Assembly: GCF_029962835.1 (NCBI RefSeq)
Contig: NC_080591.1
Location: 45,949,501 to 46,013,500, forward strand
Direction of reading: 5' to 3'
Source of the DNA: Magnolia sinica
Lineage: Eukaryota > Streptophyta > Magnoliopsida > Magnoliales > Magnoliaceae
Length of the DNA: 64,000 nt
Part shown: positions 38,541 to 50,383 of the stretch, in pieces
Layout: every line of letters begins with the position of its first letter
Numbering within the stretch: the first letter of the stretch is position 1
Made by a program: the position numbers and the translations under genes
The notes under the pieces: generated by a model
Seen by the model: only the letters and a program-made list of their open reading frames with translations
Told to the model about the DNA's origin: nothing
Database searches by the model: none

Positions 38541-39757
38541 TGTTCACAACACTAAGTGTAGGGACGCGATGTATTAATAACTCGGTAAGACCGAGGTTGA
38601 ATCCACGGGGACTAAACTTCTGAAAATAACTAGAACTAGAAAAACATCTAAATTGAAATCAGAATAATTGAGAGTAATGGTAAATAATGTTAATTAAAAC
38701 TTATGAATTTAAAAATAGGGAACTAGGGTGCCAAGGATCCACTTGTAGCTATCAAGATGCTACGTTACTTGATACAAGGAACATAATTGGAATTTGAGTC
38801 TTATCCTATCCAATTGGAAGATAAAACAATTAAATCAAATCTAAACTTTTCATTGACCTAATTCTCAATGGAAGAGAATTGTGATGATTGAAAGGGATTC
38901 ACCACCCTACTATGTCCAAGAGACGATGGTGAACAACGGGATTTACGAATTTCACTATCTCAAAACAAGAAAAGAAGATATCCAAAGCTATCAAAGCATC
39001 TATTGTAATTTAAGTCATAATAAATCACAGAAAACTGAAAATATTCCCTTAATATCAAACTAGAAATTAATGAAGTTCAATAAGAACAAGAATCAAAACA
39101 AAATAAACATCCCCATATGCTACAAGCTTCACCTCTTAGTCCCTAGCTAAGAGGTTTAAGCAACCATAGACATGATTGAAATCAAATTTCTTAAACAAAG
39201 CATGAAAAATAAACTAGAGAAGAAGAAAAACTCTTTGGCGGCTGCTCCACCCTTGTGTATGCTCATTAAGACCTTTTCAAACCCTAAAAAATGCTTTGAA
39301 TCATCCTAGGGAGTCCTATTTATAGTTGTGGAACTCCAACTTCGCACTTAGTTGGAAAATTTTAGAAATCGCCCCAAATTTATGCACTCTGCACAGTTTT
39401 CCAAAATAGGCTTGAAGTTCCAGAATATGCTTTTTCAGGATAATTTTAGGAATATATTTGTTTTCACGACAATTTCAGGATTCATTTTCTTCACTTTAAA
39501 TCTTTGATTTTCTTCATTCCTCACTTGGTTTTCTTGGATCTTTGGCATGTGAATTCTTTATTAATGACTTTTGAATCTTTAAATCTTCATTTAGTAATCT
39601 TTTGAGCATAAATCTTCCTTTTGGCATCAATTTTACCTTAAGCTCTTGAAATCACCTCGCATATGAAAACATGCATAATTAAATTGATTAAGCACTATCA
39701 TGTTTATAAAACCAAGGTATAAATAGGGAAGAAATGTGCAATATTTCACACTCAACA
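38541..39757 (-). repeat. 5' LTR of the Athila-type element (1217 bp)
   Basis: On the minus strand it runs from TGTTGAGTGTG to GTTGTGAACA. It contains the conserved CTCGGT/ACCGAG hairpin (near 38580) and the CCTCTTAG...CTAAGAGG hairpin (39132-39154) seen in the other Athila LTRs here. Its middle (39380-39510) lacks the TCGA-palindrome repeats present in the other copies. The PBS lies directly inside its end. Confidence 0.9.
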
Positions 39758-40363
39758 GTGGGTTTTACCCCAATTTTCCAGCTAGATGTGTATCCCCAGT
39801 TATGAGTGCATCTGCATGCATTTATGCATTTAAATAAGATCACATAATAGCTTGTTATTATGTTATATGTCTGTATTTGAAACTATACTTAATTAATATG
39901 TTGTGTGTATAATCTTGATGGAATTTCTTACTAAGTTGGCCACTCACATTATTTGATGTGTACTGTACCAAACAGGTGATAAATGGATAAAGCAAGTTGG
40001 TAGGGAGTGCGAGGAGGCTCCTAAGGAGGTTGGAAAGGATCTAAGAGACGAGGAGCCATTCCCCAGTGTGGCTGAGCTATACGAGCTCAACCAGTAGATT
40101 TATAATTCTTTTCCTTCGCTAGCTTTATCTCGTACATTTGGTTATACTTGGTTTGGACCCTTTTGGATTTATATTTTGATGATATTAGCCCTGATAATTT
40201 TTGGTACGGTTATACTTATTTATCTGTTGATGCCACTACTTAATGCATGCTACTTTGATTATTATTAGATAATACTTTGACTATGAGAAAATATGAGAAA
40301 CAAATCCACGTGTAATTTTATCCTAAAATGAAATATTCTTATTGTGATTGAATAAAAATCTAA

Positions 40364-40364
<1 letters not shown>
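39758..40364 (+). mobile_element. Older LTR-like remnant interrupted by the Athila element
   Basis: Downstream of the Athila target site the sequence resembles the R/U5 portion of the long gypsy LTRs in layout (GGAGGCTCCTAAGGAGG near 40014, then a T-rich tail). By position it continues the minisatellite ending at 7972. No terminal motif or coding frame is visible. The family is uncertain. Confidence 0.4.

Positions 40365-40430
<66 letters not shown>
40365..40430. repeat. (TA)n microsatellite, 66 bp
   Basis: An uninterrupted AT dinucleotide run of 33 units. Its open frame (Tyr-Ile repeats) is an artefact. Such runs are cruciform-prone and polymorphic. Confidence 0.97.
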
Positions 40431-40435
<5 letters not shown>

Positions 40436-40807
40436 CAATTAGAGAAAAAGTTTTTTCGAATCCTACGAGTGGCAATAAACCACAATCTAAAGGGAAATCT
40501 AAGAAGAAAAAGTGGGGTTATAATGATGGTTGCAGAAGCCAAACCCTATAACCCTATAATGTCTGCATTGTGTTTCTTATCTATAGTATTCGAATAGACA
40601 TGGAATGTTATTTGTGTGGAGACTCACGAGGTAGAATAAGTTGTGATGGGCTCAACTTTTTCAGGTCTTTTTTTTAAATTATTAAATTTGGTCTTGGTCC
40701 CCTCACTAACGCTTGCCAAAACCCATTCCCATTGAAGGGTTTTCTAAAGCATGCAAGGTATGAAAAATCTAGGAACAATAAGAAATCCACATAAAATAAT
40801 TCATAGC
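40431..40807. other. Non-coding, nothing recognised
   Basis: AT-rich sequence without an open frame, terminal repeat or RNA gene that I can support. Confidence 0.5.
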
Positions 40808-41440
40808 TTTCCAATCAGGTACAAATTTTGGTTTATTTGTTATTTTCGTATTTGATGCATAGATTGGTCCTTTTATTCGAAAGTTTAGTCTAACACCTTA
40901 GCCCTGTTTCAAGGCTGATATGCCGGCTTTCATTGCCATCTTCATTTGGGATAGATTAGGAGAAACATTCCTGTTGAATAATCAGCATTGGCAAATCAAT
41001 AGTTTCTTGGCAGCTTAATCAATATAATCCTAATTGTATAATTTTTATTTATTTTTTATTTTTTATTTTTTTTTGTTTTCTAAAATTTAATAAGATTTAA
41101 ATAGGGATCAAGGCTATAAATCTAAAACATGGCTTTTTCAATCAGGTATGAATTTTGGTTTATAATTTGTTATTGTTTGATCTTCATAAAATTGGTCTTT
41201 TTATTATACAATTTAGATTAACACTTTAGCTCCAGGGCTAATATGTTGGCCTTTATCGTCTCCTTCATCTGGGATAGAAAAAGAGAACTCTTATTGTCAA
41301 AGAATCAACATCGGGACATCGATAGTTTCTTGGCAGGTTAATCAATTTAATACTTACTGTATTATTTTTTGTTTTCTAAAATCCCATAAGATTTAAACAG
41401 GGATCTTCGCAGCTGTAAATCTAAAACATGGATTTTGAAG
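40808..41440. repeat. Tandem duplication, two diverged ~320-bp copies
   Basis: Copy 1 (about 40808-41120) and copy 2 (about 41131-41440) share TCAATCAGGTA(C/T), TTTTGGTTTAT, a GATATG(C/T)(C/T)GGC(T/C)TT block, and ATCAATAGTTTCTTGGCAG or its variant, in the same order. Both end in a TTTTTGTTTTCTAAAAT(T/C) tail. Function is unknown; it may be part of an intron or an unclassified element. Confidence 0.75.
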
Positions 41441-41787
41441 ACCTTTTATATTCCTCCGTTACATTTGTAGGTTGTTTTTGGGCTGGGATGTATGCATGTG
41501 GCTTGTAATTCGGCAGTATTGGTTAGTAATGAAATCTTTACTTACATTGAAAATGTTACTCCATAAAAACTTAGGTGAGCTGCACTAGCAGAATAAAGTA
41601 AAATTAGGCCTAAAACCTTTTATGTTGCCAAGATGTGGCTAGTTTTGATACTCAACCAAATTAACTTTTGTATCTTCCCTTCATTTAGGTGAGTCACAAC
41701 CTAATGAAAGGCTCCATAAAAGTCACACACCATGATGGGAATGCGGATAAATCAAACAGGGCACTGGACAGACTTCATTTTGAGCCG
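41441..41787. other. Left flank of the MULE, non-coding
   Basis: No domain or repeat was recognised. It ends at the 9-bp MULE target site ATGAAAAAG (41788-41796). Confidence 0.5.
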
Positions 41788-41796
41788 ATGAAAAAG

Positions 41797-43359
41797 GGAA
41801 TCGGATTGTGTACTGAGTAACTCAGTACCGTAAGGGCTACTGAGTTGAGGTGGCGGCGTTTCATTGGCCCTCATATGTGGGGCCGGCTTCACTCCTTCAA
41901 ACGGCAGAGCAAACGGCGTTAGCCCGTTTCTCTCTCCAGTTGTGTAGAGAGATTCTCTCCGCGTCTCTCCCGCCGTGCAGAAAAAAAAAAAGAAAACAAA
42001 AAAGAAGGAAAATCTCTCCAGCTGTGCAAGGAAAGAAGAAGAAGAAGAAGAAGAAGAAGCAGAGAGGGAGAGCTTCGTAGGTCTCTCCTGTCGATCTCTT
42101 CGTCTCCCTCTTGAGTTCAACCTCCCTCTCTTTCTCAGATCGACATCAACTCCTTTCTCTACATGGTGATGTTGATTTAGGATTAAGAATTTTTCTCCTT
42201 TCTCTTCTCTCTTTACTTGGTGATGTTGATTCAAGATTAGGGATTTTGCTCCCTTCGGTTGACAGTTTTATGAGAGATTAGAGATTAGGGTTTGAAATTG
42301 CAAATCCGCAGTAGGGAATTTTTCAAATCCCTAATCCATAACTTGAGATTTTTCAAATTTATAATTCCTAATTAACATTTTCATATTAGAAATTGAAAAT
42401 TCATGTTAGGGGATTTTTCAAATCCCTAATCCATAACTCGAGATTCTTCAAATTTCTAATTAGCATTTTTCAATCCCTAATCCATAGTAGGGGGATTCCC
42501 TATTTGTTTTTTTTTTTTTTTAATTTTTATAGAGATAACATTCCTAATCAAATGTGCATTTTTTTTTCAATCCCTAATTAGGATTTTGCATTTGTAAATT
42601 TAATTGGGGACTTTTTTTTAATCCAATTACGATTTTCAATTTTTAATCCATGGGCTGTATGCAAGCAAACTGTATAGTTATTCTTGGGTCAAACATTATA
42701 TCCTACCTCTTTTAGTTATGCTTTTACAGGGGATCTTGTGCTTTATTATTTGGAAATGACATAAATCACATGTGATCTGTATTAATCATGAAGAAATGAC
42801 ATAAATCAATGGAAATTATTTAGAAATTATAAAACAGATTTTTTTTAAAAAGCCATATTATTGTTAAGCATGTAACACAAAATCGCTGCTCAGTAGAAGA
42901 CAAATGCATAAAGAGCTTTCCTCCAGTTCTTGAGGTTTTTTTTTTTTTTCCTGATTCATAATTGCCTCTGAATTACTGAGTTTGGTCTCTTAACTTTATT
43001 ATAACAACAACAGAATTATTATTCAATTGAGACTTTCAACCTGGAATTCCTAAAAGAAAACGTTGCATGTCTTATCAGAATAGTATTGAGTAATCTCAGG
43101 GTTCACTTGGGTGTCTTGGACTAGCAGTTTTAAAGGGGAGTAGTTTCCATAAAAGATTGCATGGAATAGATAGCCTACTCATTTCTGCTCCTTAAGAAGA
43201 AATGAACCAGAACCTCATTTTAGGCTGGTATGAAACCAGAAAACCCACTCGATGTAGAATCCATTTTCTGTTATATCCGAGAAAGTCACCTTCTCAACTG
43301 CAGGTGGTGTGAAAAGGTTTCCACTGGAAATGTGGTTTAAGAATACTTCAAATTACAGC
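41797..43359 (+). repeat. MULE left terminal inverted repeat
   Basis: Pairs with 51122-52682 over its whole length. The outer 30 bases include ACTGAGTAACTCAGTAC, itself a palindrome. A GAA repeat near 42031-42058 is expanded relative to the right copy. Poly-T tracts (42510, 42930) are mirrored. In autonomous MULEs the TIR holds the transposase promoter; this is inferred, not seen. Confidence 0.92.
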
Positions 43360-43570
43360 AAATAGGCCATCTCTAGTGTCCCAAACATGCTGATTGCAGC
43401 TGGATCAATGTCTTTGCATCAATCAGTTCAGATGAGCTGGCCTTTTGCAGTTGCTTTTTTTTTTTTTTCTTTGTTGGCTTAAATGTCGCTATATATAGTT
43501 TTGAAGGATGTCAATAGTGTGCTCAGCAGTCTGTTTTCCTCTATTGAAAATCATGCAAGTGGTATGTGTG

Positions 43571-43679
43571 TAATGTTGATCTCCTAAACCGTTGTAATTT
43601 GCTTTTCTTAGGCAAGTAATTTTCCCGCTATCTTTGCCTTCTAATAAAGTAATTGTCATCTTTCCAAAAAAAATAAATA
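43571..43679 (+). mobile_element. 5'-truncated LINE-like insertion (109 bp)
   Basis: The segment ends in TTCTAATAAAGTAATTGTCA and an A-rich tail. It is bounded by near-identical 15-bp duplications CAAG(T/C)GGTATGTGTG (43556-43570, 43680-43694). This is target-primed reverse transcription debris inside the MULE. Confidence 0.7.
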
Positions 43680-44210
43680 CAAGCGGTATGTGTGACCCTT
43701 CATCCAATGGAATGCACCATGGAGATGTTGTTGCCCAAAATCTTTGAATATCAACTCAATCTTTAATGTTTGGTTGAGGATGGCTCATCTTTGTATAACT
43801 TACCTCATTGCTAACCTCCCTTGGGAAACCCAGCTTTTCCTTCTTTTCAAATTGAACAAACCTATGGATTCCACATTTACAGTCATAGAAATATGGCTAC
43901 GGTTTTTGTTTATCTAGTCGTATTGCCTATGTTTCTGTGCATAACTATAACCATTATTGTTATATCCCACGTGCATATTTTACATTATGAACTAAATTGT
44001 ATGCATGGTTTGTACGCCTTTTACTTTTGAAGGTCAATTATTGAAATGGATGATAAAATCTTGGAAAGTCAAGCATGTTCTTAAACATATCGAAGGTTAC
44101 AATTTGATATTGAAATAGATGTTCAAGATGCAAGCCAGTGCAATGAAGATGTAAAGCAAGATGTACTATTCAACATAGGTGATATATTAGATGAAGAACC
44201 AAAATTAGGA

Positions 44211-47094
44211 ATGGAGTTTTCTTCTGATGAAAGTGCATATAATTTTTATAATAGCTATGCTAAAAGGATAGGGTTCAGTGCTCGAAGGGGATGGATACAA
44301 AAATCAGATGAAGACATCATGGTTTTCAGAGAATTTTGTTGTTCTAAAGAAGGTCGAAAACATGAAAAGAAGCAAACCGATCTCGTAAGGTCTACCCGTC
44401 CGATTACAAGAACGAATTGTAAAGCAAGCATGATGATTAAGCTTCAGAAGAATGGAAAATATAGTGTAAATAAGTTTGTGGTAGAGCATAACCATGAGGT
44501 TGTTACACCAACGAAGGTGCACATGTTAAGGTCACACAGAAGCTTGACTGATGATCAAAAAGCTAACATAGATATCATAAATGATTCAGGAATAACACCA
44601 AGAGCAGGTGTCGAATATTTTAGTAGACAATCTGGAGGTTGAGAGAATATGGGTTTCACGCCAGTTGATTACAAGAACTACTTACAGAGAAAGCGAATGA
44701 AAGTGATGGAAAAGGGTGATGCAGGAGCTGTATTGGAGTACTTTCAACAAAAGCAAATTGATGATCCATCTTTCTTTTATGCTATACAAGTAGATAAAGA
44801 TAATCAAATGACGAACATGTTCTGGGCAGATGGAAGGTCATTAGTGGACTATAGTGTTTTTAGGGATGTCATTTGCTTTGATACTACATATAGGATAAAT
44901 AGTTATGGACGGCCTTTTGCCCCATTTATTGGGGTAAATCATCATAAGCAGACTGTAATATTTGGTGCGTCCTTACTATACGATGAAACGATTGAATCTT
45001 TCAAGTGGTTGTTTCAAACATTTTTAAGTGCGATGTTTGGAAAACAACCAATGACAATACTAACAGACCAAGATGCTGCAATGGCCAATGCATTAGCTTC
45101 AGTGATGCCAGAAACATATCATCGTCTATGTATGTGGCATATATACCAAAATGTTGCAAAACACCTTAGCAATGTATTTAATGGTTTAAAAAGTTTTGGT
45201 TCTGATTTTAGTAAGTGTGTATATGATTATGAGGAAGAGGAAGAGTTTCTAGCTGCATGGAATAACTTGCTTGAGAAATATGATTTAGTACAGAACAAGT
45301 GGCTACAGAATTTGTTTAAAGAAAGAGAGAAATGGGCTATGGTTTATGGAAGAAATACATTTTGTGCTGACATGAAGAGCACACAACGGAGTGAGAGCAT
45401 GAATGGCGTATTGAAAAAATATTTGAGCTCTAAATATAATCTTTTACGTTTCTTCACTCATTACGAACAAGTAGTGGCCGAACGACGATGCAAGGAATCT
45501 AAAGCTGATTTCAATATGAGGCAGAGTACCCCAATATTGTTTGCTGATGTCACAATGTTAAAGGAAGCAGCAAAATCATATACTCCAGAAATATTTGAAA
45601 TATTTCAAAATGAGTATAAGAAGTGGCTAAGTCATGCAATGTTTAAATGTGGTGAGTTTGGAACGGTTGTCGAGTTTCGAGTTGTTTTTAAAGGTAAAAT
45701 AGAAGGGCGTACCATTAGATTTGACTCATTAGATAGTACAGTGAGGTGTAGCTGTAAGAAATTTGAATTTGTGGGGATCTTATGTAGTCACGTATTAAAA
45801 GTTTTAAATTATTATAATATAGATGTGATTCATCCTCGTTATATTCTGAAGAGATAGCAAAGAGATGTAAAGGTAGGTTATGCTAAAGATTATACTGGGT
45901 TAACAATACAAGCTGACTGCAATGTTACTTCAAGTAAATGGTACAATCACTTGTGTCGCAAGCTTCTGAAAGTTGCAGCAATTGCTGGGGAACATGAAGA
46001 GGTCTTCAAAGTAGCTGATAAATATGCAGATATATATCATGATCAAGTGATGGAATGTACGAAAAGAATCAAAGAACTTCCATTAATGTCCGATATTGTT
46101 AAAGAAAGTGAAGATGATGCACCTACATGCCATTTGTTGACCAAAAGTTTAAATACCGAACATGCACACTCTGAACCCACAGAAAGTTTACATACTGAAG
46201 GTGCACCTTCCAATCTGACCTCAAGCGTACATACTGAAAGCACATTCCCTGAGCCAATTGAAATTGAAAACACTGAAAGCGTACGCTCTCGGCTAACCAA
46301 AAAACAAGTTACTTTTGTTGATAGTATGGGTACACAAATTGTAAGAGGGATTAAAGTAAAGCCCAAAGTTCGAAGCAACCATCGTGCGTTTAAAAATCCA
46401 CTAGATCGAATGAGGAAGAAAAGATCCTTATCTGAAACCGTTCAACCACAAGCAAGTCAAATGTTGATGGTGAAGGGAAACAATCATGCACCAAACGTCA
46501 TGCACCATGCTTCATTTCAACCTTCACATTATATGGTGTGGGTTACCTTCCTGACCCTAGTGGATCTATCAATGCATCAGTGGTTCAGTGTGGGTACCAA
46601 CTACATGATGCTAGCATGTTTCAACAAAACCTTTTCAACGTTGGATATCAGGTATAATTGAAGATTAATTTAGTAAACTTGTAATATTCTATATTGTCAT
46701 CTTAAAAAGAAAAAGAAAAAAAGAAAGAAGTTATAATATTACATATAACATTTATATCATTTCTACTTATTGGAGTTTTTATTATTGTGTTGTCGCTCTT
46801 TTAGAATTCAAATATTACCGGAGTGAGTTGTTCTGGATCCCAACCAAGTATTAACTTCTACCAGCAAAATCCCTCAAGCACCCCACATGATTCATCTACG
46901 GGAAGCGTCTTGCTTAGCCAGGTAAAAAGGATTATTTGTATTTGACATATTATTGAATATACCTTTTGAATTTATATATGGTAAAAAATCGTATTAACTA
47001 ATATGTGAATTTTCATATGCAGCCATCATTACCATCATATGATAACAATCAATTGTTGGGGTGTGAAGATTGCCACCCACGTTCGAGTAATTAG
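44211..47094 (+). pseudogene. MULE transposase (FAR1/FHY3 type), nearly complete but broken
   Basis: The enzyme would cut MULE TIRs and integrate the element in the nucleus. From the ATG at 44211 the frame has a FAR1 DNA-binding domain (residues ~1-95; Cys and HNH-type ligands, VVEHNHE). A TGA at 44640 follows where relatives have Arg. The MULE core comes next: CFDTTYRI, then LTDQDAAMANALASVMPETY and RLCMWHIYQN. A SWIM zinc finger (CSCKKFEFVGILCSH) follows, then a TAG at 45855 where relatives have Trp (ILKR*QRD). The frame resumes to about 46530, where one frameshift moves it to YGVGYLPDPSG. Likely exons follow: donor after 46651, exon 46805-46921, exon 47023-47094 ending TAG, all phase 0. 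The true start may be upstream. Confidence 0.9.
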
Positions 47095-47799
47095 TATTTC
47101 TTTTTTTCAAAGGTAAGCATGTGTTCTAAGTAGTGTTCTATGATGATAATGCAAATTTTGGTATAACCCAATTTGTCTTAAATGTATTTTTTTAATTATT
47201 ACTTATCTTGCACTTAATTTTTATCATTATTTTATCTTGGATGCAGGTGGAGATGCAACTGCTGTCAGGGGTGGGCTAACTCTTTTTGTCAAGCCCACCT
47301 AATTGATTCTTAAAAAATAGTGATTGTCTTATACAATAGGTGAGGCCCATTTCTTTTTGGGGCACTTGCCTAAATGATTGTACGGCTATACAAGAAAGGG
47401 AGTAGAAGAACCATCTAGCAGTTTTTTTCTACCAATTGTTTTAAAGGTCAGGATTTCCAAGCTCATCATTCAAATCAAACAACAGGGAGTGCAAAGTGAA
47501 GAAAGATTTTTTTTAATTAATTAATTTATTTTTATTTTTTTTGAATTTTGCAATGTCTTTGTGAAGAAAGATTTATTAAAAAGCATAAATAAGGGGTGTT
47601 GAAAGATTTATTGAATTTATTTATTTATTTATTTATATACCCCCGTTGTTACTTTTAGATTTTGGGTTTTATCATTGTTCTGTGGTAACCATTTTTTCAA
47701 TTGCCTAATTTAATATAAGCAATCTGCAGTAAGGAATGTATTTTTGATGTTGGAACCTTTTTGTATTCTTTCACATGACATTAATGTCACATATCAGTT

Positions 47800-47802
<3 letters not shown>
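47095..47802. other. Probable 3' flank of the transposase gene
   Basis: T-rich sequence without a frame. It may contain a 3' UTR exon starting near 47247 (after TTGGATGCAG). Nothing else was recognised. Confidence 0.4.

Positions 47803-47836
<34 letters not shown>
47803..47836. repeat. (TC)n microsatellite
   Basis: A 34-bp uninterrupted CT run inside the MULE. Confidence 0.95.
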
Positions 47837-47839
<3 letters not shown>

Positions 47840-48079
47840 GAAATTTCAATTGTGCACTTGTTCAAACCAAGGATTGGAAATTGGTTTCAGTTTACCTTAT
47901 CAGTCACCATGGAAATGGGGTTGTATTGCCGCTCATATTGCCCCGTTTCAGGCTATTTTGATCTGCGATACACCCATATCATTAGCCACAAAAACCTGTT
48001 TATACCAGGTGATACTAACCATCAAAGGTTAGAGGGACATTTTGAAAATATTAAAACTTATGGCATTCTGAAAATATCG

Positions 48080-49700
48080 CTGAGTTGAACACGTGTGGAA
48101 CATGTTCTGGTAGCAGCCTGCTCTGCGCTGACCCTAAAGTCATCGTCAATCGTCCTTTTCTTTTCCAATGGGATCAATGAGATTGTCGCTCAGCAGCTCC
48201 AAGATGAATTCGGGGCCTCTGAGTTTCAAGCTGAGTTCTCTCTTCCTAATTCCAGTATTTTCACAGAATTAGAAGAGGAGTGGGTTTATGTAACTGTGAG
48301 AGGGAAACCTTCAGCATTCCAGCTAAATATCGACTGCATTGAGAAAAGTGAATTGAGTTTGGACCATGGCATGAAAGATCCTGTTATGGGAGCTGCTAAT
48401 CTAGAACCAACTGAAAATCACGAGGGATTTATTTCAACTGATGCATTCAGTTCTCTGATTTCAACAATGAGATCGAACTTCATGGGTGTGGTTGCTGCTA
48501 AACCAGAAGCGATCTTGGGCGAGAATCTGATAAATTTTGATACAACGGCTTTGGTCGCCCTTGTGTCAGGAATAAGTAATGGTGGTGCAGAACTGTTGTT
48601 GGCAGCAACAGAAAGTGAGATGATAAAGCTTTTTAAGAACAATGTCAAGTTCGTGATGGCACAGGTAATCTATCCACTTTCAAGCTTTTCACTGCTTCTC
48701 CCATAGGGAATTTGAATGCAGGATTCCATTATTTCTAACCTTGTATAGCATGGTACCCTAGGTTTGGCTATTAGTCATTAAGCTTAGCAATTTAGGTTTA
48801 GGGTGCAGCGAGCATGGTGAGTTTGGGATGCATGCTTTTGTGGTTTCAGACTTTAGATGGTGAGATTGTTAAACTGCATGAGGTTGTTTTCTGAAGAACT
48901 TTGTAGATAGTTTTAAACTCAAAACCCATTATGCCTCTTTTTAGTTTTTGTTAGTTGGGGTTAATCCATGGTCACCAGATGTTTGTTGACACGAAGCAAT
49001 ATTTTCAATATTCTATTGGATAGAGACCCATGAAGTGGAAGTTGAGAAATAGTGGGCTGAGCTTTTTACCTTGTCACTTGCAGCACTGGACTGCAAAGTC
49101 ATGATGTCTTTTTTTTTTTTTTTTTTTTGAAAGATGAGATTTTATTAAAAAGAAAAGAAAAACAGCGAGCCCAACAGAAACCAAACCAAGCAGAAAAAAG
49201 GAAGAAACACCTAAAAAGACAAGCTAAACTACACACAACCATACCCACATCTGGCAAGAGAAAACCCAAACCAACGAAGTCATGATGTTGTGTTTATATT
49301 AATATTCGAAAACATAACTCTACTTGGAAAACTCTTTCAGTTTGGGTTCAACAGGCTGCAAGGATGAAAGTTTCGTTGATTGAATACAACAAGGGCTAAG
49401 TTGATCATTGGTTCAGTGTGGGTGTAAAATTAGTGGGATGAGTATATGCAAATCAATCAAGTCGGGTGTAGAAATAGTGGGTCTAAGGCTAATAGCATTT
49501 AATCGTTGCTTGTCACTTTACAATCACAGCATTTATGATTGGGTTTCTCTGTTTGAAGTCCAAAACTTTCCTTTTTTCAGGTGATGTCCGAGCTTCAGAA
49601 TCCAATTCTAGGGGAATTGAGAGGTGTGCTATCTTGTAAGAGAGGTGTCATCCGTGAAAGTGTTCTTTCGGAGTTGAAGGAGGTGTCATCTGTGAAAATT
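48080..49700 (+). pseudogene. Captured fragment of a DUF1308 (UPF0415/C7orf25-like) gene
   Basis: Exon 1 (about 48080-48664) reads VEHVLVAACSALTLKSSSIV, then LFFSNGINEIVAQQLQDEFG and LINFDTTALVALVSGISNGG. These are close to what I recall of plant DUF1308 proteins (N-P-S-S-I-I-L-F-F-type and NFDTTALVALVSGISNG blocks). A GT donor at 48665 and an AG at 49579-49580 bound an intron. Exon 2 (from 49581) continues in phase as VMSELQNPILGELRGVLSCK and diverges near 49690. The N- and C-terminal parts are missing. The intron is retained, so capture was at DNA level. The cellular role of the family is not well known to me. Confidence 0.82.
49108..49276 (-). mobile_element. LINE/SINE-like retroposon fragment (169 bp)
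   Basis: The plus strand starts with a 22-base run of mostly T (tail of a minus-strand retroposon) followed by GATGAGATTTTATTAAAAAG. 12-bp duplications AAGTCATGATGT flank it (49096-49107, 49277-49288). It lies in the intron of the captured DUF1308 fragment. Confidence 0.8.
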
Positions 49701-49883
49701 GGTAAAAGGGATTTAATCCGTAGCCATAGAAATATAGCTACGGTTATTATCCATCGAACGACCGTCGTTGTAGGTGCCGAGCCGATTTCTGTAGCCAAAA
49801 GTACCTATAGATATAGCTACAGTTATAAAATTATCAGCTACGGTCAATATCCGTAGCTATATCCTAGATTTTAAAAAAAACTA
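49701..49883. repeat. CGTAGC-rich block of unknown origin
   Basis: ATAGCTACGGTTAT and CGTAGCTATA words occur in both orientations between 49715 and 49862. A similar word (CATAGAAATATGGCTACGG) is at about 43885. Related words sit at both ends of the foldback interior (55785, 60575). It looks like termini of a small inverted-repeat element, but I cannot place its ends. Confidence 0.4.
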
Positions 49884-50105
49884 TAATCATTCATTCATTC
49901 AATTACCACCTGCATAATCATTCATTCAATTACCACCTGAATAATCATTCATTCGTTCATTCAATTACCACCTACATAATCATTCATTCATTTTCCACCT
50001 AAATAATCATTCATTCGTTCATTCAATTACCACCTGTATAATCATTCATTCATTCAATTACAACCATTCATTCAATAATGAATGCTTGTAATTGAATGAA
50101 TGAAT
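49884..50105. repeat. Tandem repeat of ATTCATTCA-AATTACCACCT units
   Basis: Six or so units of 25-37 bp (ATAATCATTCATTC + AATTACCACCTG) with variable numbers of the ATTC tetranucleotide. The end folds back on itself (CATTCATTCAATAATGAATG). Confidence 0.85.
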
Positions 50106-50383
50106 CACTAACTTAAGTTCAACTTGTGTTTTATCATTTAGAACTCATCCAAAATACATTAATTTTCAGAAGGAAAGCTACGGGTATTAAGGCATTTGGA
50201 AATGCCACCAAAGTTACCTTAGAAGCAAATCTGTTAATACCATGCCTAGTGACGCTGTATGTACTCCAACCTTGGATCACTTGCACTCCTCCTTCAAATG
50301 CTTAGAGTTGCCTTGGACCACACTTGGTCGAACTATAGCTACAAATTCAAAGAATATAAAGAATAAATAAAAAGGACAGTTAC

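Larger units (their letters stand above)
7973..39757 (-). mobile_element. Athila-type Ty3/gypsy retrotransposon carrying five later insertions
   Basis: The minus-strand element starts at 39757 (TGTTGAGTGTGAAATATTGC) and ends at 7973 (...GGTTGTGAACA). It is flanked by perfect 5-bp duplications GTGGG at 7968-7972 and 39758-39762. In order it has the 5' LTR 39757-38541, a tRNA-Asp-like PBS, gag, RT, RNase H and integrase, then the PPT complement at 17545-17555 and a 3' LTR split into 17544-16900, 12574-12333 and 8149-7973. Four insertions interrupt it directly, and one more sits inside one of those. After virtual removal the coding order is normal for Athila. Stops and frameshifts throughout show that it is dead. 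Confidence 0.9.

Noticed and set aside
41752-42234. 160-codon frame in the MULE TIR
   Set aside because: It comes from GAA/CTT and poly-A tracts in the TIR. The right TIR copy has different lengths and breaks it.
44211-47094. A domesticated FAR1/FRS transcription factor gene
   Set aside because: It lies inside 1.56-kb TIRs with a perfect 9-bp target duplication and is broken by two stops and a frameshift, so it is a transposon gene.
49884-50105. CRISPR-like array
   Set aside because: Repeats and the sequence between them are both simple ATTC-rich tandem units in plant DNA. There are no unique spacers of constant length and no cas genes.
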